Positions 13,301 to 22,919 of a stretch of 64,000 nucleotides of DNA are shown piece by piece. Origin of the DNA: Doryteuthis pealeii (taxonomy: Eukaryota; Mollusca; Cephalopoda; Myopsida; Loliginidae). Below the pieces are notes generated by a model. It made no database searches, was not told where the DNA came from, and saw only the letters and a program-made list of their open reading frames with translations. The position numbers and the translations under genes were made by a program. The DNA is taken from positions 19,494,419 through 19,558,418 of the forward strand of contig CM042179.1 of NCBI GenBank assembly GCA_023376005.1. Reading direction: 5' to 3'. Every line of letters starts with the position of its first letter. Within the stretch, counting starts at the first letter, position 1.

Positions 13301-16300
13301 TGATATTAATATACAAACTTCTGTAGCCATTAAAAATCAAAAAGTCATTGTTTTGTATACATGCTGCTATAAAAATAACAGTTATACTGCCAACAAAATC
13401 TTCTGATGATGATATCAGAAGTTAGGTATGGTTTAGGGGCCCAAAGCCTCATGAACACAACACAAAGCATCCCACAAGTATTTATGGTACTATCAGACTT
13501 AGTTGGTTTTGTATCATTGTAAGAATAACAGATGAAAATGCAGCCTCATTTATTTCCTTTTACATCCACAATTTTCTTCTCAATGTTCATAAGTCCAGTT
13601 GTTATATTCCTAAGAATAATTGTTTGTTTTGTTTTGTTTTACGGCATATCAACCTCAGTGGGTCATTTAATGCCGATAAAGTTTTGAAATAAATCAATTC
13701 ATAATGGATAATACAATTTTGTTTATCAACTCATGTTTTTTCTATTTAACCCATAGATGGGACACTAACAGGTACTACCACTCTGGGTCAGAGTGGACCA
13801 GGGAGCAATGGGGATGAAGGGGTGCTCCACATTCCTCAAACCTCCAGAACTAGAACCTCACCATCAGATAGAGTTTAACGTCATTCCCAGGACATGTAGA
13901 CCCGCAGCCACCACCTTCTAGCACCCATATCATAAAAAGGGGTTGGGGCTTGCCATAAGGGCAATAGGGTTGGGAAAATCATATAGGTGCTAGGGCTTGA
14001 CATGGCCAGCCGATTGATCAGGGGGAGCCTCTCCGACCGCCCGTCTAGCCCAAGATAGGGCCAAAGTGGAGTATTGCATGTCATGAACTGCTCATCCACC
14101 TGGGCTCTATCCTTAAGCATCACAGGTCGCCACCCACGGCCAACAGGTGGCCCCATTGGGGGAGTCTTACCCCTCTGCAGAGGTGCATTCTAACATCCCA
14201 GCCGACAGGGTGGTCCTAAGAATAAAACATTAATTCATTAATGTGAGATTTTTAATTAACTGATCAGATTAGCATTCCCAGCTGATTTTTCTTATTTGAG
14301 GTTATTATTATTTAATCACATTAGTTATAAAGAGCCCTGTAATTGGAGTTCAAAGCTATTTGAATTATGCAAATATCCCCAGTGGTTCAAAAGTTATGAG
14401 AATTTAAAGCCCTGAAATTGAGGATACAAAAGTGATAAAAAAAACTTGATAAAACTTGGAATTCTTAAGTAAAAATATATGATCTTTCTGATTCTGCACT
14501 CAAATTGTATGTATCTCTCTGCTGTAACCCATTATTTAGAAAATAAATTGTTGTTTTTGTTTAAGTTTACCACAAGATTATTCAACATTTTCATTTTAAT
14601 ACTGCATGTATACACATATATAGTATTAATTTAAATAAATAACATCACTTTGAATTTAAAAATTTGGCCAGCATGTGATTATCTGTTTTGTTAACATTTT
14701 AATACTATATCATAAGTTCGTTTTTTCGAAAATTGAACATTTGACAAAAAAACCCTTCACTTAATATTTCGTTTTTATTTATCAAATTGAATTTAATAAT
14801 CTACAACTTTTTGAAATGATAGACAATGAGGAAAATATAAGGGGGGGGGGAGAAAAGATAAAGAAAAAGTGAGACAAAGACATAGTTAAAGAAAAAGGGG
14901 AAAGGTAAAAAAAAAGATGACAAAAATGTCTAGGTGTCAGAGAAGAGAAAATATGAAGGAGAAAACAGTGTATACAAATTGATACATCATAACAGATATG
15001 GATGGGGAAAAGGACAGAGAAAAAGTGGATGAAAAATATATAAAAGTATGGATGTATGGTAGGGAAATAATTTGTGAAAATTTCTATAATTATTATTCTT
15101 ATCCATTATCAATTTTGATATTATTCTCACGGATTATAATTTTTGCCAAACTGTATGCAATATGGAAAAAACCAGAGCATTGTTTGATGTGATGTGGTTG
15201 GAATGTGAAATAATGGCCGATTCAGAAAAATGGCAATTTTTTTTTTACAGTAGATTGGCTTAATCAGAATGGCCTGAGAAAAGTAAAAGTATGTTTAAAA
15301 TCTAAAAAGGACATTTCAGTAATCATTTATTTTAACTGCTTGTTGGTGTTCATAAACCCTTTTGTTTAAATTGTGTTTTGCCAATGTAATTTTTTTCACA
15401 ATCAATACAAGAAATAGAATAGATGCCAGCATTAAAAGTGGTTATGTTGTATGTGTGTTTAGAAGTACTAGTGAAATTTTTAATGATTTGTGATGTATTT
15501 TGTATAATTGGTTTTCCTTACTTAATTTATCATAGAAAGGTTTGTTGTATATGGTAGTGGGTAGAGATATAGGTATGTGAGTAATAGGAATAGTAGGATG
15601 GTTTTTCTTCAGTTTAGTTGATGAGTGTATGTTGAGGGCTTTTTTCTAGAGTTTAATATAAAATACGTAGGGTTTTTGAAAAAATTCTTCATCTAGGTAT
15701 TATTTTATTTTGTTTTACGGCATATCAACCACAGTGGGTCATTTAATGCAAACAAAGTTTTGAAAGATTCATAGTGATGGTTTGGAAGAAAATTTTTTAA
15801 ACTGAATTTTTTTTGTAAACAAATTTTCTATTTAACCCATAGATGGAACCCTAACAGGTACTACCACTCTGTGTCAGAATGGACCTAGGAACATTGGGTG
15901 CTCCACATTCCCCAGACCTCTGGAACTGGAACCTCACCATCAGATAAAGTTTAACGTCATACACAGGACATGAAGACCCTCAGCCACTGCCTTCTAGCAC
16001 ATATGATAAAAAGGGTTGGGGCTTGCCTTAAGGGCAATAGGGTTGGGACAATCATATAGGTGCTAGTTGACATGACTAGCCGATTGATTGGAGGGGCCTC
16101 TCTGACCACCTGTCTAACCGATTGATTGGAGCGGCCTCTCTGACCACCTGTCTAGCCGATTGATTGGAGGGGCCTCTCTGACCACCTGTCTAGCCGATTG
16201 ATTGGAGGGGCCTCTCTGACCACCTGTCTAGCCTAAGTGGGGTGTTGCATGTCATGGACTGCTCATCCACCAGAATTCCTCATGTTGCCACCCACGGCCA

Positions 16301-19300
16301 ACAGATGGCCCCGTTGGAGTGTCTTACCCCTCTACAGAGATGCAGTCAGCATATTCTACAGCCCCAGATGACAGGGCAGAACATTTTTGATATAATTAAT
16401 AGGATGTCTAAGAAAGGTATGACATTGTTATATTCTTTTTCATAAGTAAAATTTATAGAAGGTTTGATAGTGTTGAACTTTTCAGCAATGTATTCTATTT
16501 TTATGTCTTGACAGAGGAAAATGAATATGTTTTTAATGTATCTACATCTATTGGGTAAATCTATATTTAAAGGGGTCAGATTCCAAAAATTAAAGGGGTC
16601 AGATTCCAAAAATTCTAAAAATAAACACCACTAAGCAGGTTGCCCTAAGCAAGACCAAATTTTTGTTTCTTTTCCCTTTTTTTCACTTTGTCTCCCTTTT
16701 TCTTTCTCTTTTTTTCACTTTGTCTTCCTTTTTCTTTCTCTTTTTCTCATTGTCTATTGCTCCAAAAAATTGTTGATTATTAAATTCATTCTGATGAAGT
16801 CTTTTAATAATTAGAGATGAAATATTAATTGAATCAATTTTTTATATTGGTTTGTCTACTGTTCCATTTATATTTTTCACATTTAGTCAGATTTTTTCAA
16901 ACTTAAAAATATGTTAACACAGGGCCGGGTTAGCTCAGTCGGTAGAGCATTCGGCTAGAAACCACAAGGTTCCTAGTTCGATACCGGCCCTTGCCAATTC
17001 AGCATATGAGTAGCACAGGGATCTGTGCGGTAAAGTAAGGAGCTGATGGTAGGTGTGACGCTCCACCTCAGATGCAAAAACAATCTCCTTTTTCTAGCAC
17101 TAGTGAAAAGGGGATAGACTCCCTCGCTGATTGACTGATACCGACTTTAGGCCACCTCGACGACTTTACTTGTCTTATAATAGTTTTTCCTTTAAAAACA
17201 AAATATCTTTCATATTTCAAAAGTTGTATTTAAATAATAGCTTATACTCTTCTATCAAACTTTATCATACTTGTCATATGTCAAGAGACAATCTAATTAT
17301 TAAAATCTTTTATATAATTAGTTATAAAATAATATATATATATATATAATATATATATATAAAATATATTTAAATATATAAAATTTCTTATGTATAATTA
17401 GTAAATCTTTAAAATGAACTGATTCTTTAGCATGTTTAAATCTTTTGTATATGTTCAATATCATCATTTTACCTAAATACTTATAATTTTCTCTTTTATT
17501 AATTTGTAATTATTTGTCACAATAAGCATTGTTAGCAGTGTCAAAAGTTTATTAAAAATATTAATTTCTAAGCATAATAAATATGTCTAATTCAGTATGC
17601 TATTCATTTTCGCTTTTATCATCAATTCAATTATTTCTAATGAATAATAAAATAAAACAAATAATTAAGAAATTATTAAGTATCATTAGTTTTATTCTTT
17701 TGTGAAATCCATAATTAGAATTCCTAATTTAGGTAAAGGCATGAAAATAATTCTAATGTATAATGAAGTAAAGAGTTTCCTTATAAAAGGAATTTAAAAG
17801 TAATTATCTTATTAGATTATGTATAGTTACAGTTGTTTTAAACTTCTGGAAAAAAGTACATTTTTATAATTGTTTTTAACCTCCTCTACTAAAAAGTTAT
17901 GTCAGTTTTTTTTCTTCAATTTCTCTTGAATTATAAATAATTTGAATCTATATATGCAAGGTTGTAGTTCCTGTCTATTTGTTCACAAACTCCTCCTAGG
18001 TATTTGGAGATAGACCACCATAACCATATATATTCTGAAACTAAATTACGCAGGGTACTTTTATATAATTTTGATCAAAGGGGCACATATCCCCTACTGA
18101 TTTTTCCCCTTAGATCTAAATGAAATTTAAACTATAGGTAAGTAAGTAAAGTAAGCAGAGTGGCCTATTTCTGTTATTTGCCTAACAGCAATGGAGTCGA
18201 ATAGACCTTTCCACTAGCACTAGACCAGGGAGATTGTTTTTGTGTCTGAGGTTGAATATCACACCTACCATCAGCTCCCTACATTACTGCACAGATTAAA
18301 GCTATGCTAATCATGTGCTGAATTGGTGAGGGTTGGTATCAAACCTGGAACCTTGTGATTCAAAAGTGGATGCTCTACTGGTTAAGCTAAAAATGACCAG
18401 AGATGCTGATACCTTTTCATAAATATCAGCCAATTTCAATATTAAGGCACTCTAATGGGGGTTAACATCCTCCTATATTGAAAATCAACAGATTCTATGA
18501 CTAGGATTTCTGGAGATAGACCTTATAACCATATACATTCTTATTGGGTGGAAATTAAGGTACTAATAATAATAGTATAAAAATATAATGATAAATGATA
18601 TATAAATAAATATATAATAAATATGTTTAATAGAGATAAAAAATCATAAATGATTTTTTATCTATAAATTTTTGTCTTTGCAATTTAAATTCAAATTACT
18701 TGGTTTATTCTATATTCTTAAATATTCTTATTTTCTGAGCCAGGTGCTTTGTCATATGTGAAATGTAGGTGTTCACAATTTTCTTGCTATCTTAATATCT
18801 TTCATATATATATTGGATTATATATCTTTCTTGCTTTCATATCTCTTATATGCTCCTAAGTAGGATAAAGAAATTTTTTTCAACATCTTTCTGGTTTCAG
18901 TCCAATTTCTTTTGATTTTATAAAATAGTCAATTTACACAAAAAAAGAATTTTACTTTTATATTATGGAAAAACAACAACATAGTTTTATGATAAGAATT
19001 AACATTTCACAAACAGATTTTAAAAAATAGCGTGTCAGATGTTGTGTAAACATACTTGAAGTTTACAGGTATGCAGACATTTTCTGATATATTTTGGTTA
19101 TATAAATTCAACATTTGGTAACAATACATTAGAAGTTTTTAGATTTTTTAAAAATGTAAGTGGATATTTCAGGTTTTAAAACCAGAAATGAAGTCAGTCA
19201 TCAATGATAAAGAATTGAAGGCTTTAGTGGAAGTTATCCAAAATTCTCAGTGAATAAAATTGGAGATAATTTCTGTTTAATATTTTAAATTAAAAGCAAT

Positions 19301-21966
19301 TACTAAGGAAAAAAAACTATAAGTGGGTTTCATTTGACTTGTGGATAAAAATAGATTTTTATATATGATTTTGGATTTACAAAGTCAGTTTTGTATAATA
19401 AGCATAGTGTATCTGCCCAGTAGTTGAATATTGATGAAATGAGAAAATACTAACTAGAATTACAACTGAAGATTATGGCAAACTTTTAAGAAAATAGAAA
19501 ATAGTTTAACATCCTTATAGTTTCCATTTAAAAAACAATGACTAATGTATAGAAAGGGAAAAACAATCACTATTACTAGGTATACCCAATTTGTAGAAAA
19601 ATCCGTGTTTTTACGATACAAATTTTGAAAAAAAATTACCAAAAATCAGGGAAGTATCCGATTTTAATGAAATTTTCAGTGTTGATTTATCAATAAATGA
19701 ATTTTATAATGCATCAGTTATTTTATTTCAAAACTTTCTGGTCACTTAACTTTGACCCCTCCCCCTTATTTTTGGGGTGCAAAATATTGGTGGGGTAATT
19801 GATACTTTTTTCTGCATAAATAAAAAGACAAAAGACTGAAGGTGTGAATAAAAGAAAAAACTTTTTTAAAGGAATCTGCTCTGGTAGTAAATAAGTACTG
19901 AAAATCAGAAAATAAAATGAAAATAAAAACTAAAAAAATTATTTTTAAAAATTGTTTTACTCATTTCGATAATTATTTAATTGGCTATCATCTTATAAAA
20001 GAAAAAAATATACATCAATATTTGTTCCATTTAGGGGGGGGGGGCGCTAAATTTCCAATACAGATTACGACAAAAAAATTATTAGTGATTGATACTAAAA
20101 AAAAAAAAAAAATGTTTTTAGAATCTAATAATATGACATTTTAAACTTAACATCATGCTGCCTATATTTTAAATGAATTTTAATTTATCATAGCAGAAAA
20201 TTAAATTAAATTAAGAAAGTTTCGAAATAGAATAACTGATGCATTATAAAATTCATTCATTGATAAATCAATGGTGAAAATTTCATTAAAATCGGATAAT
20301 TCCCTGATTTTTGCTAATTTTTTTCAATCGAGAGTGTTAAATTTATTTTGTAAACACGGATTTTACGTCAATTCACGGTGGCCATTATAGATATATTTGA
20401 TCAAAATTGACCGAAAAAATTGTTTTATATGTATTAAAAATAAATTATATGTGTAATATTATTTTTTTTAATTAATGTTACTAATATTATTTTTTTTAAT
20501 TAATGTTACTACTTTTCGACTTGTACAAAAATTTGACCTTAAATAATCGATTTAATTAATTTTAATTTGTTTTTAAAATGAAAAGCAGACGAAAAAACTG
20601 GGTATCCTAATTTTACAATAATGTCCATGTTGCAAAAATTATATAATTCAAGTTGAATCTATTGAAGATCTTGAATTGCACTGTATCTATTTACCAGAAT
20701 TCTCTCATGTATAGCAATTTTTTAAAATATATACATTTTATTTCCTTACAAGCAAGAATTTCTCCTGCCAGGAACAAATTGAAACATTTTTTCTTCATGA
20801 ATAAAATTGACAATTTTCTACCCAGATGGAATAAATGCTGGGACCAAAATAAGGAATATTCTATTGAATATTTTTCTGTTAATTTTGTTTATTAAACAAT
20901 TTCCTGTCAAACAATAAAGTTGGTGAAAAAAAAAAATTAAATCAAAACATCTGTTGATAGAAATATTTATTTTTCTTACCCACTCTTGCTTATCTACTAA
21001 TGCTGCTACGACTACTAAACAACCTTTGATCTCATTTTTTTAAAAGATACACTTACAACAAAAATTTATTGAATATTTTACTTGAAAAAATAGTGAAAAA
21101 TCTATACAATTAAAAAAAAAAGTTAACTCAAATAACTTTTCTTTAAATATACCAATGTTTTAATTTCAAATTATTTTTGTCAACAATTCATAAAGTAAAA
21201 GTGCTAATGAAAAAGTTTGAAAGCTTTTACTTTTTTTTAATGTTAGGGGGCGTTATTATTCAATCAATACAAATGATGCATTTTGTTAGACAGGTGTTCA
21301 TTATTTTTTTCTAAAGTTTTCATTTTAAAGACAGGCTGGACGTGAAGTCAATTCTTCGTATATTTTATTGTCAATAAAGACTCGACTCTTTTTAGTTAGA
21401 ATTTATCCGATCATACTAATGAGATCATATGGTGCTAGATGAAACAAATAGTCTAGGTAAGCTGTGAACATTTGAATCACCTTAGGGCCTAATTCAGCCA
21501 AAAACTTGGGACACGGATAAAGATTAAAGCCCTTAAAGGCAATTTCTAAAACAATCGACAATCATTTTTTATCAGTTTTATTGATAAATTCAACTTGCAG
21601 TTTAGTTTGTTTAATGTTCATTTGTTTAGGAATGAGAAATTGTGGACCCAAAAGAAAAACATAAAAGACAAAGAGAAAAATAAATGGAAAAGATTGAAAG
21701 AAAACATATATATATATAATTAATAGGAAGAATGGGTTATGCACCCTTTCATACAGGGCACGTGAGTTTCGTGATATATACTAACCAGCAATAGAGCTGT
21801 CACCCCAAAAACCACTTCCGCATCCAATCCTCACAGAACTTGGACGTTTTCCATTTTCCTGATGGTTGTGTCGTCTTGTCATCGGAACGACACTTAATAA
21901 ATTTCTCCGAAACAAATATTGCTTGTTCCGGCACAAATGTAAACAAATATTGCTCAATAACTTCAT
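7965..21966 (-). CDS. AtuA-family (DUF1446) protein gene, first two coding exons
   Basis: Gene-level entry for a minus-strand gene that continues beyond the left edge; only exons 21966-21786 and 8065-7965 are coding here. Joined in phase they read [16 protein letters not shown], then [20 protein letters not shown] and ITMSLLTA. This is the characteristic start of acyclic-terpene-utilisation AtuA / DUF1446 proteins. In Pseudomonas the family belongs to citronellol and geraniol breakdown; its role in animals is not established. The first 36 residues are rich in Arg and Leu with almost no acidic residues, so a mitochondrial presequence is possible. The intron of about 13.7 kb is packed with mobile elements. 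No later exon was found at 1-7960. The gene is divergent to the JIP gene. Confidence 0.85.
8066..9404. other. AtuA intron 1, unannotated part
   Basis: AT-rich intronic sequence. The 74-codon frame at 8885-9109 has no recognisable domain and no coding signature, so nothing is called. Confidence 0.5.
9405..10014. mobile_element. Non-autonomous hAT-type element with 8-bp target duplication
   Basis: The left end CAGTGGTTCCCAAA (9413) is a classic hAT terminal inverted repeat, and the right end TTTTAGAAGCGGCTG (ends 10006) is its decayed reverse complement. Flanking 8-mers GTTTAGGA (9405-9412) and GTTAAGGA (10007-10014) differ at one base. An 8-bp target-site duplication is the hallmark of hAT transposition. 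The 594-bp interior has no transposase. Confidence 0.8.
10285..10315. repeat. Poly-A tract, 31 bases
   Basis: An uninterrupted run of A. No retroposed gene could be recognised next to it. Confidence 0.9.
11059..11230 (-). pseudogene. RPS29: Ribosomal protein S29 (eS29) retrocopy, frameshifted near the C-terminus
   Basis: Intronless copy of the 56-residue small-subunit ribosomal protein uS14 family member S29. Reading from the ATG at 11230, the frame gives [20 protein letters not shown] and on through [22 protein letters not shown]. All four zinc-binding cysteines (two CxxC pairs) are present. One extra base near 11095 shifts the frame; beyond it the other frame continues [11 protein letters not shown] to a TAA at 11061-11059. 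Animal RPS29 genes normally have introns, so this is a processed copy sitting in intron 1 of the AtuA gene on the same strand. An AATAAA lies about 70 bases downstream. It could be a very recent pseudogene, or a base error could hide an intact retrogene. Confidence 0.88.
11341..11855. repeat. 101-bp minisatellite, five copies plus a partial
   Basis: Units starting AAACAGGTGAAGATAAAGG begin at 11341, 11442, 11543, 11644, 11745 and 11845. The period is 101 bp, with one unit of 100. Copies are nearly identical, differing by single-base indels in a T run and next to the AAACAGG. Confidence 0.95.
11856..12548. other. AtuA intron 1, AT-rich sequence
   Basis: No gene or repeat was recognised. The 85-codon frame at 11950-12207 is composed of Phe, Ile and Tyr from AT-rich sequence and is not convincing as protein. 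Confidence 0.45.
12549..12690 (-). mobile_element. TIR-element family, distal-end fragment
   Basis: Reverse-complement match to the distal ends of the copies at 6188-7877 and 54049-54868. It keeps the block with ACATACAAATTAC and the TTAGAAAG ... AACCATATA spacing, and ends with a slightly changed terminus, ATTAGCATTACCA. The proximal part is missing. Confidence 0.55.
12740..12960 (+). mobile_element. Penelope-like element, 3'-end fragment A
   Basis: This segment matches 16655-16890 in the same orientation and 14756-14945 inverted. It has a long pyrimidine tract, then GTAGATTATTAAATTCATTC, then CTGATGAAGTCTTTTGATGA. The inverted copy is attached to Penelope-type coding remnants, which identifies the family. 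The CTGATGA motif followed by a short stem resembles the hammerhead-ribozyme core common in Penelope-like elements, but here the second core box reads GAAC rather than GAAA. Confidence 0.55.
13000..13295 (+). mobile_element. tRNA-derived SINE, family A, near full length
   Basis: The head at about 13001-13076 has an A box (GTGGTGTAATGGTTAAAG) and a B box (GAGTTCAAATCC, 13058-13069), the internal RNA polymerase III promoter. The body runs through TTTCACTTAGCGCTAATACC to a tail ending TGCGGAGGGGTTGGTAAATA. Shorter, more diverged copies of the family are at 41212-41385 and 62316-62565. It is non-coding and depends on a partner LINE. Confidence 0.85.
13608..14225 (-). mobile_element. Retroposon (family C) flanked by a 12-bp target duplication
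   Basis: The insert (13620-14213) is bracketed by TCCTAAGAATAA at 13608-13619 and again at 14214-14225. On the minus strand it ends in a simple (AAAAC)n-type tail (13620-13640), as non-LTR retroposons do. A sibling copy is nested at 15704-16378. The body is GC-richer than its surroundings and has no recognisable protein. It may be a long SINE or a 5'-truncated LINE 3' end. Confidence 0.8.
14268..14755 (+). mobile_element. TIR-element family, 3'-truncated copy
   Basis: Starts with the terminal repeat ATTAGCATTCCCA (14268-14280). It then follows the family sequence, including ATTATGCAAATATCC and TTTAATACTGCATGTATACA, until about 14755, where a minus-strand Penelope-like 3' end abuts it. The truncation is therefore probably the result of that insertion. 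Confidence 0.65.
15704..16378 (-). mobile_element. Retroposon family C, second copy, nested in the Penelope-like element
   Basis: This copy aligns with 13620-14213 from ACGGCATATCAACC to the GACAGGG end. It separates the RT and GIY-YIG remnants of the surrounding element, so it inserted later. No clear target duplication was found around it. It differs from its sibling by an internal 38-bp tandem expansion and short indels. Confidence 0.75.
16077..16228. repeat. 38-bp tandem expansion, four copies, inside the retroposon
   Basis: The unit starts TAGCCGATTGATTGGAGGGG and restarts at 16077, 16115, 16153 and 16191. The sibling retroposon has this unit once (about 14006-14046), so the expansion arose after the two copies separated. 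Confidence 0.95.
16655..16890 (+). mobile_element. Penelope-like element, 3'-end fragment B in inverted orientation
   Basis: It matches 12740-12960: a pyrimidine tract, then GATTATTAAATTCATTCTGA and TGAAGTCTTTTAATAATTAG. It sits immediately beyond the 5' edge of the minus-strand Penelope-like copy but points the other way. A short inverted piece of the element's own end next to a 5'-truncated copy is typical of Penelope-like insertions. Confidence 0.6.
16922..17165 (+). mobile_element. tRNA-derived SINE, family B
   Basis: The head at 16922-16990 folds in part like a tRNA: the acceptor stem GGGCCGG pairs perfectly with CCGGCCC, and the D arm reads GCTCAGTCGGTAGAGC. The B box is TAGTTCGATAC. 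The nearest tRNA I recall is Lys, but the anticodon arm is degenerate, so this is not a working tRNA gene. The body includes GGAGCTGATGGTAGGTGTGA and CAAAAACAATCTCC. Reverse copies are at 18135-18402 and 37945-38215. Confidence 0.88.
17166..17994. other. AtuA intron 1, AT-rich sequence with a short (TA)n tract
   Basis: No gene or dispersed repeat was recognised. A (TA)n run lies at about 17331-17361. Confidence 0.5.
17995..18545. repeat. Direct repeat pair about 505 bp apart, flanking a SINE
   Basis: Blocks containing GGAGATAGACC and ATAACCATATA occur at about 18004-18030 and again at about 18510-18536. The reverse SINE of family B lies between them. The pair may be two units of an older tandem or dispersed repeat. 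Confidence 0.55.
18135..18402 (-). mobile_element. tRNA-derived SINE, family B, reverse copy
   Basis: Reverse complement of the family at 16922-17165. The B-box region reads GGTTCCAGGTTTGATACC, and the body keeps GGAGCTGATGGTAGGTGTGA and CAAAAACAATCTCC. The tRNA head is more mutated than in the plus-strand copy. Confidence 0.85.
18546..19574. other. AtuA intron 1, AT-rich sequence
   Basis: No gene, exon or repeat family could be recognised. Confidence 0.45.
19575..20612. mobile_element. Foldback element with arms of about 140 bp
   Basis: The arms at about 19600-19739 and 20214-20362 are inverted repeats of each other. Both carry ATCCGTG, AAAAATCAGGGAA, CCGATTTTAATGAAATTTTC and TTTATAATGCATCAGTTATT, with few differences. 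The outer ends TAGGTATACCCA (about 19577) and CTGGGTATCCTA (about 20599) also mirror each other and may be the true termini. The spacer has no transposase. This looks like a non-autonomous foldback transposon. Confidence 0.75.
20458..20511. repeat. Tandem duplication of a 28-bp unit
   Basis: The unit with TTAATTAATGTTACTA preceded by ATTATTTTTTT occurs twice in a row. It lies inside the outer part of the foldback element. Confidence 0.8.
20613..21785. other. AtuA intron 1, proximal part
   Basis: Mostly AT-rich. The part at 21310-21560 is less AT-rich and may be an old repeat, but no domain was recognised. Nothing else is supported. Confidence 0.4.
21786..21966 (-). CDS. AtuA-family gene, exon 1 (start codon)
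   Basis: The start ATG is at 21966-21964, with an in-frame TAA nine bases upstream, so this is the first usable start in the exon. The 181-nt coding part ends in phase 1 at a good donor (GTTAGT). Residues 1-36 look like a basic, hydrophobic mitochondrial leader ([15 protein letters not shown] ...). The family core begins at about residue 42 ([18 protein letters not shown]). An internal Met at about residue 29 could be a second start lacking the leader. Confidence 0.82.
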
Positions 21967-22445
21967 CGTTCTTTACCTTCAAAGAAAAAACAAAACAAAA
22001 CAAAAAACTATGTAATTTCATTTAACAATAAAATAAATAAGTCAAAGGTTAATGCTGTTACATGAATTGTTAAGTAACTGTTCCAACACACTTAGTTTTA
22101 AGTGAAGTAAACAGAAAAAAAATGTATTTTAATAGTAAAAATAGTTCTAATAAACTTATTGCCAGTCTTGCTGAACAGAATGGGTAGCTTAGTTAAAAAT
22201 GCTCACTTTTTTTCCCAACAGAAACTGCAAAAAGGAGGAGGAGAAGGAGGATGATGCAAATTTGTCTAGACAAAAAATTAACCACTACGATTGGTTTCTT
22301 CTCTTAGCAGAATGATGTATAGTAATTGACACGAGTCAGTTTTAGATGCTCACTGCGTTGGGTCTTCAGGAGAATGTGACATTTAAGAATCACAAAAATC
22401 AAATTCAAGGTTTTCAAATAAAAGTAAAAGTAATATATAAAAAAG

Positions 22446-22446
<1 letters not shown>

Positions 22447-22496
<50 letters not shown>

Positions 22497-22575
22497 TAAT
22501 ATATATATATAAAAGTAATATATATATATATATATAATATATAATGAAATTAATATATATATAAATACACACACA

Positions 22576-22630
<55 letters not shown>
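22447..22630. repeat. (TA)n and (CA)n microsatellite block
   Basis: Runs of TA (22448-22492 and later), then CA (about 22566-22610), then TA again up to the left arm of the hairpin at 22630. Confidence 0.95.
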
Positions 22631-22633
<3 letters not shown>

Positions 22634-22730
22634 GTGAAAAATTTGAAAAAACACAGGTTCAAATAAAATGAGTGGTATTTATTCAGCCAACGCTGCAGTG
22701 AACCTGTGTTTTTTCAAATTTTTCACTATA
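22630..22730. repeat. Perfect 32-bp hairpin with 37-bp loop
   Basis: The left arm (22630-22661, starting TATAGTGAAAAATTTG) and right arm (22699-22730, ending TTTTTCACTATA) are exact reverse complements. The loop is 22662-22698. It sits between two (CA)n/(TA)n microsatellites, and its outermost bases are TA. It may be a tiny foldback or MITE-like element that targets TA tracts. Confidence 0.9.
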
Positions 22731-22764
22731 TTACATACTGTCGGATTCACTTCCATTTTTCTCT

Positions 22765-22765
22765 T

Positions 22766-22836
<71 letters not shown>
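22765..22836. repeat. (CA)n(TA)n microsatellite
   Basis: About 26 bases of CA repeat followed by about 46 bases of TA repeat, beginning 34 bases after the hairpin. Confidence 0.95.
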
Positions 22837-22839
<3 letters not shown>

Positions 22840-22919
22840 GAAATTAATATTTTATTATAGTGTAAATTTGGTATCTGTCTGTCTGTAACTGAAACTATGT
22901 CACTGAATGACACAATACA

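Larger units (their letters stand above)
14756..16609 (-). pseudogene. Penelope-like element with RT remnant and GIY-YIG endonuclease remnant
   Basis: Penelope-like elements combine a telomerase-related reverse transcriptase with a GIY-YIG nuclease. On the minus strand the RT C-terminal block is at 16609-16382 ([20 protein letters not shown]). A separate stretch at 15690-15430 precedes the nuclease signature [19 protein letters not shown] at about 15427-15371, after which a stop breaks the frame. The 3' non-coding end, with a pyrimidine tract, runs to about 14756. Family C retroposon sequence (15704-16378) lies between the RT and nuclease parts. Stops and shifts make the copy inactive. Confidence 0.75.

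Noticed and set aside
13881..14156. 91-codon minus-strand frame
   Set aside because: It lies entirely within retroposon family C, and the sibling copy does not conserve it.
16922..16990. Functional tRNA gene
   Set aside because: The acceptor stem and D arm are good, but the anticodon and T arms do not pair properly and the sequence continues into a SINE body shared with two other copies.
22383..22913. Several Ile/Tyr and Cys/Val-rich frames on both strands
   Set aside because: They are translations of (TA)n and (CA)n microsatellites.
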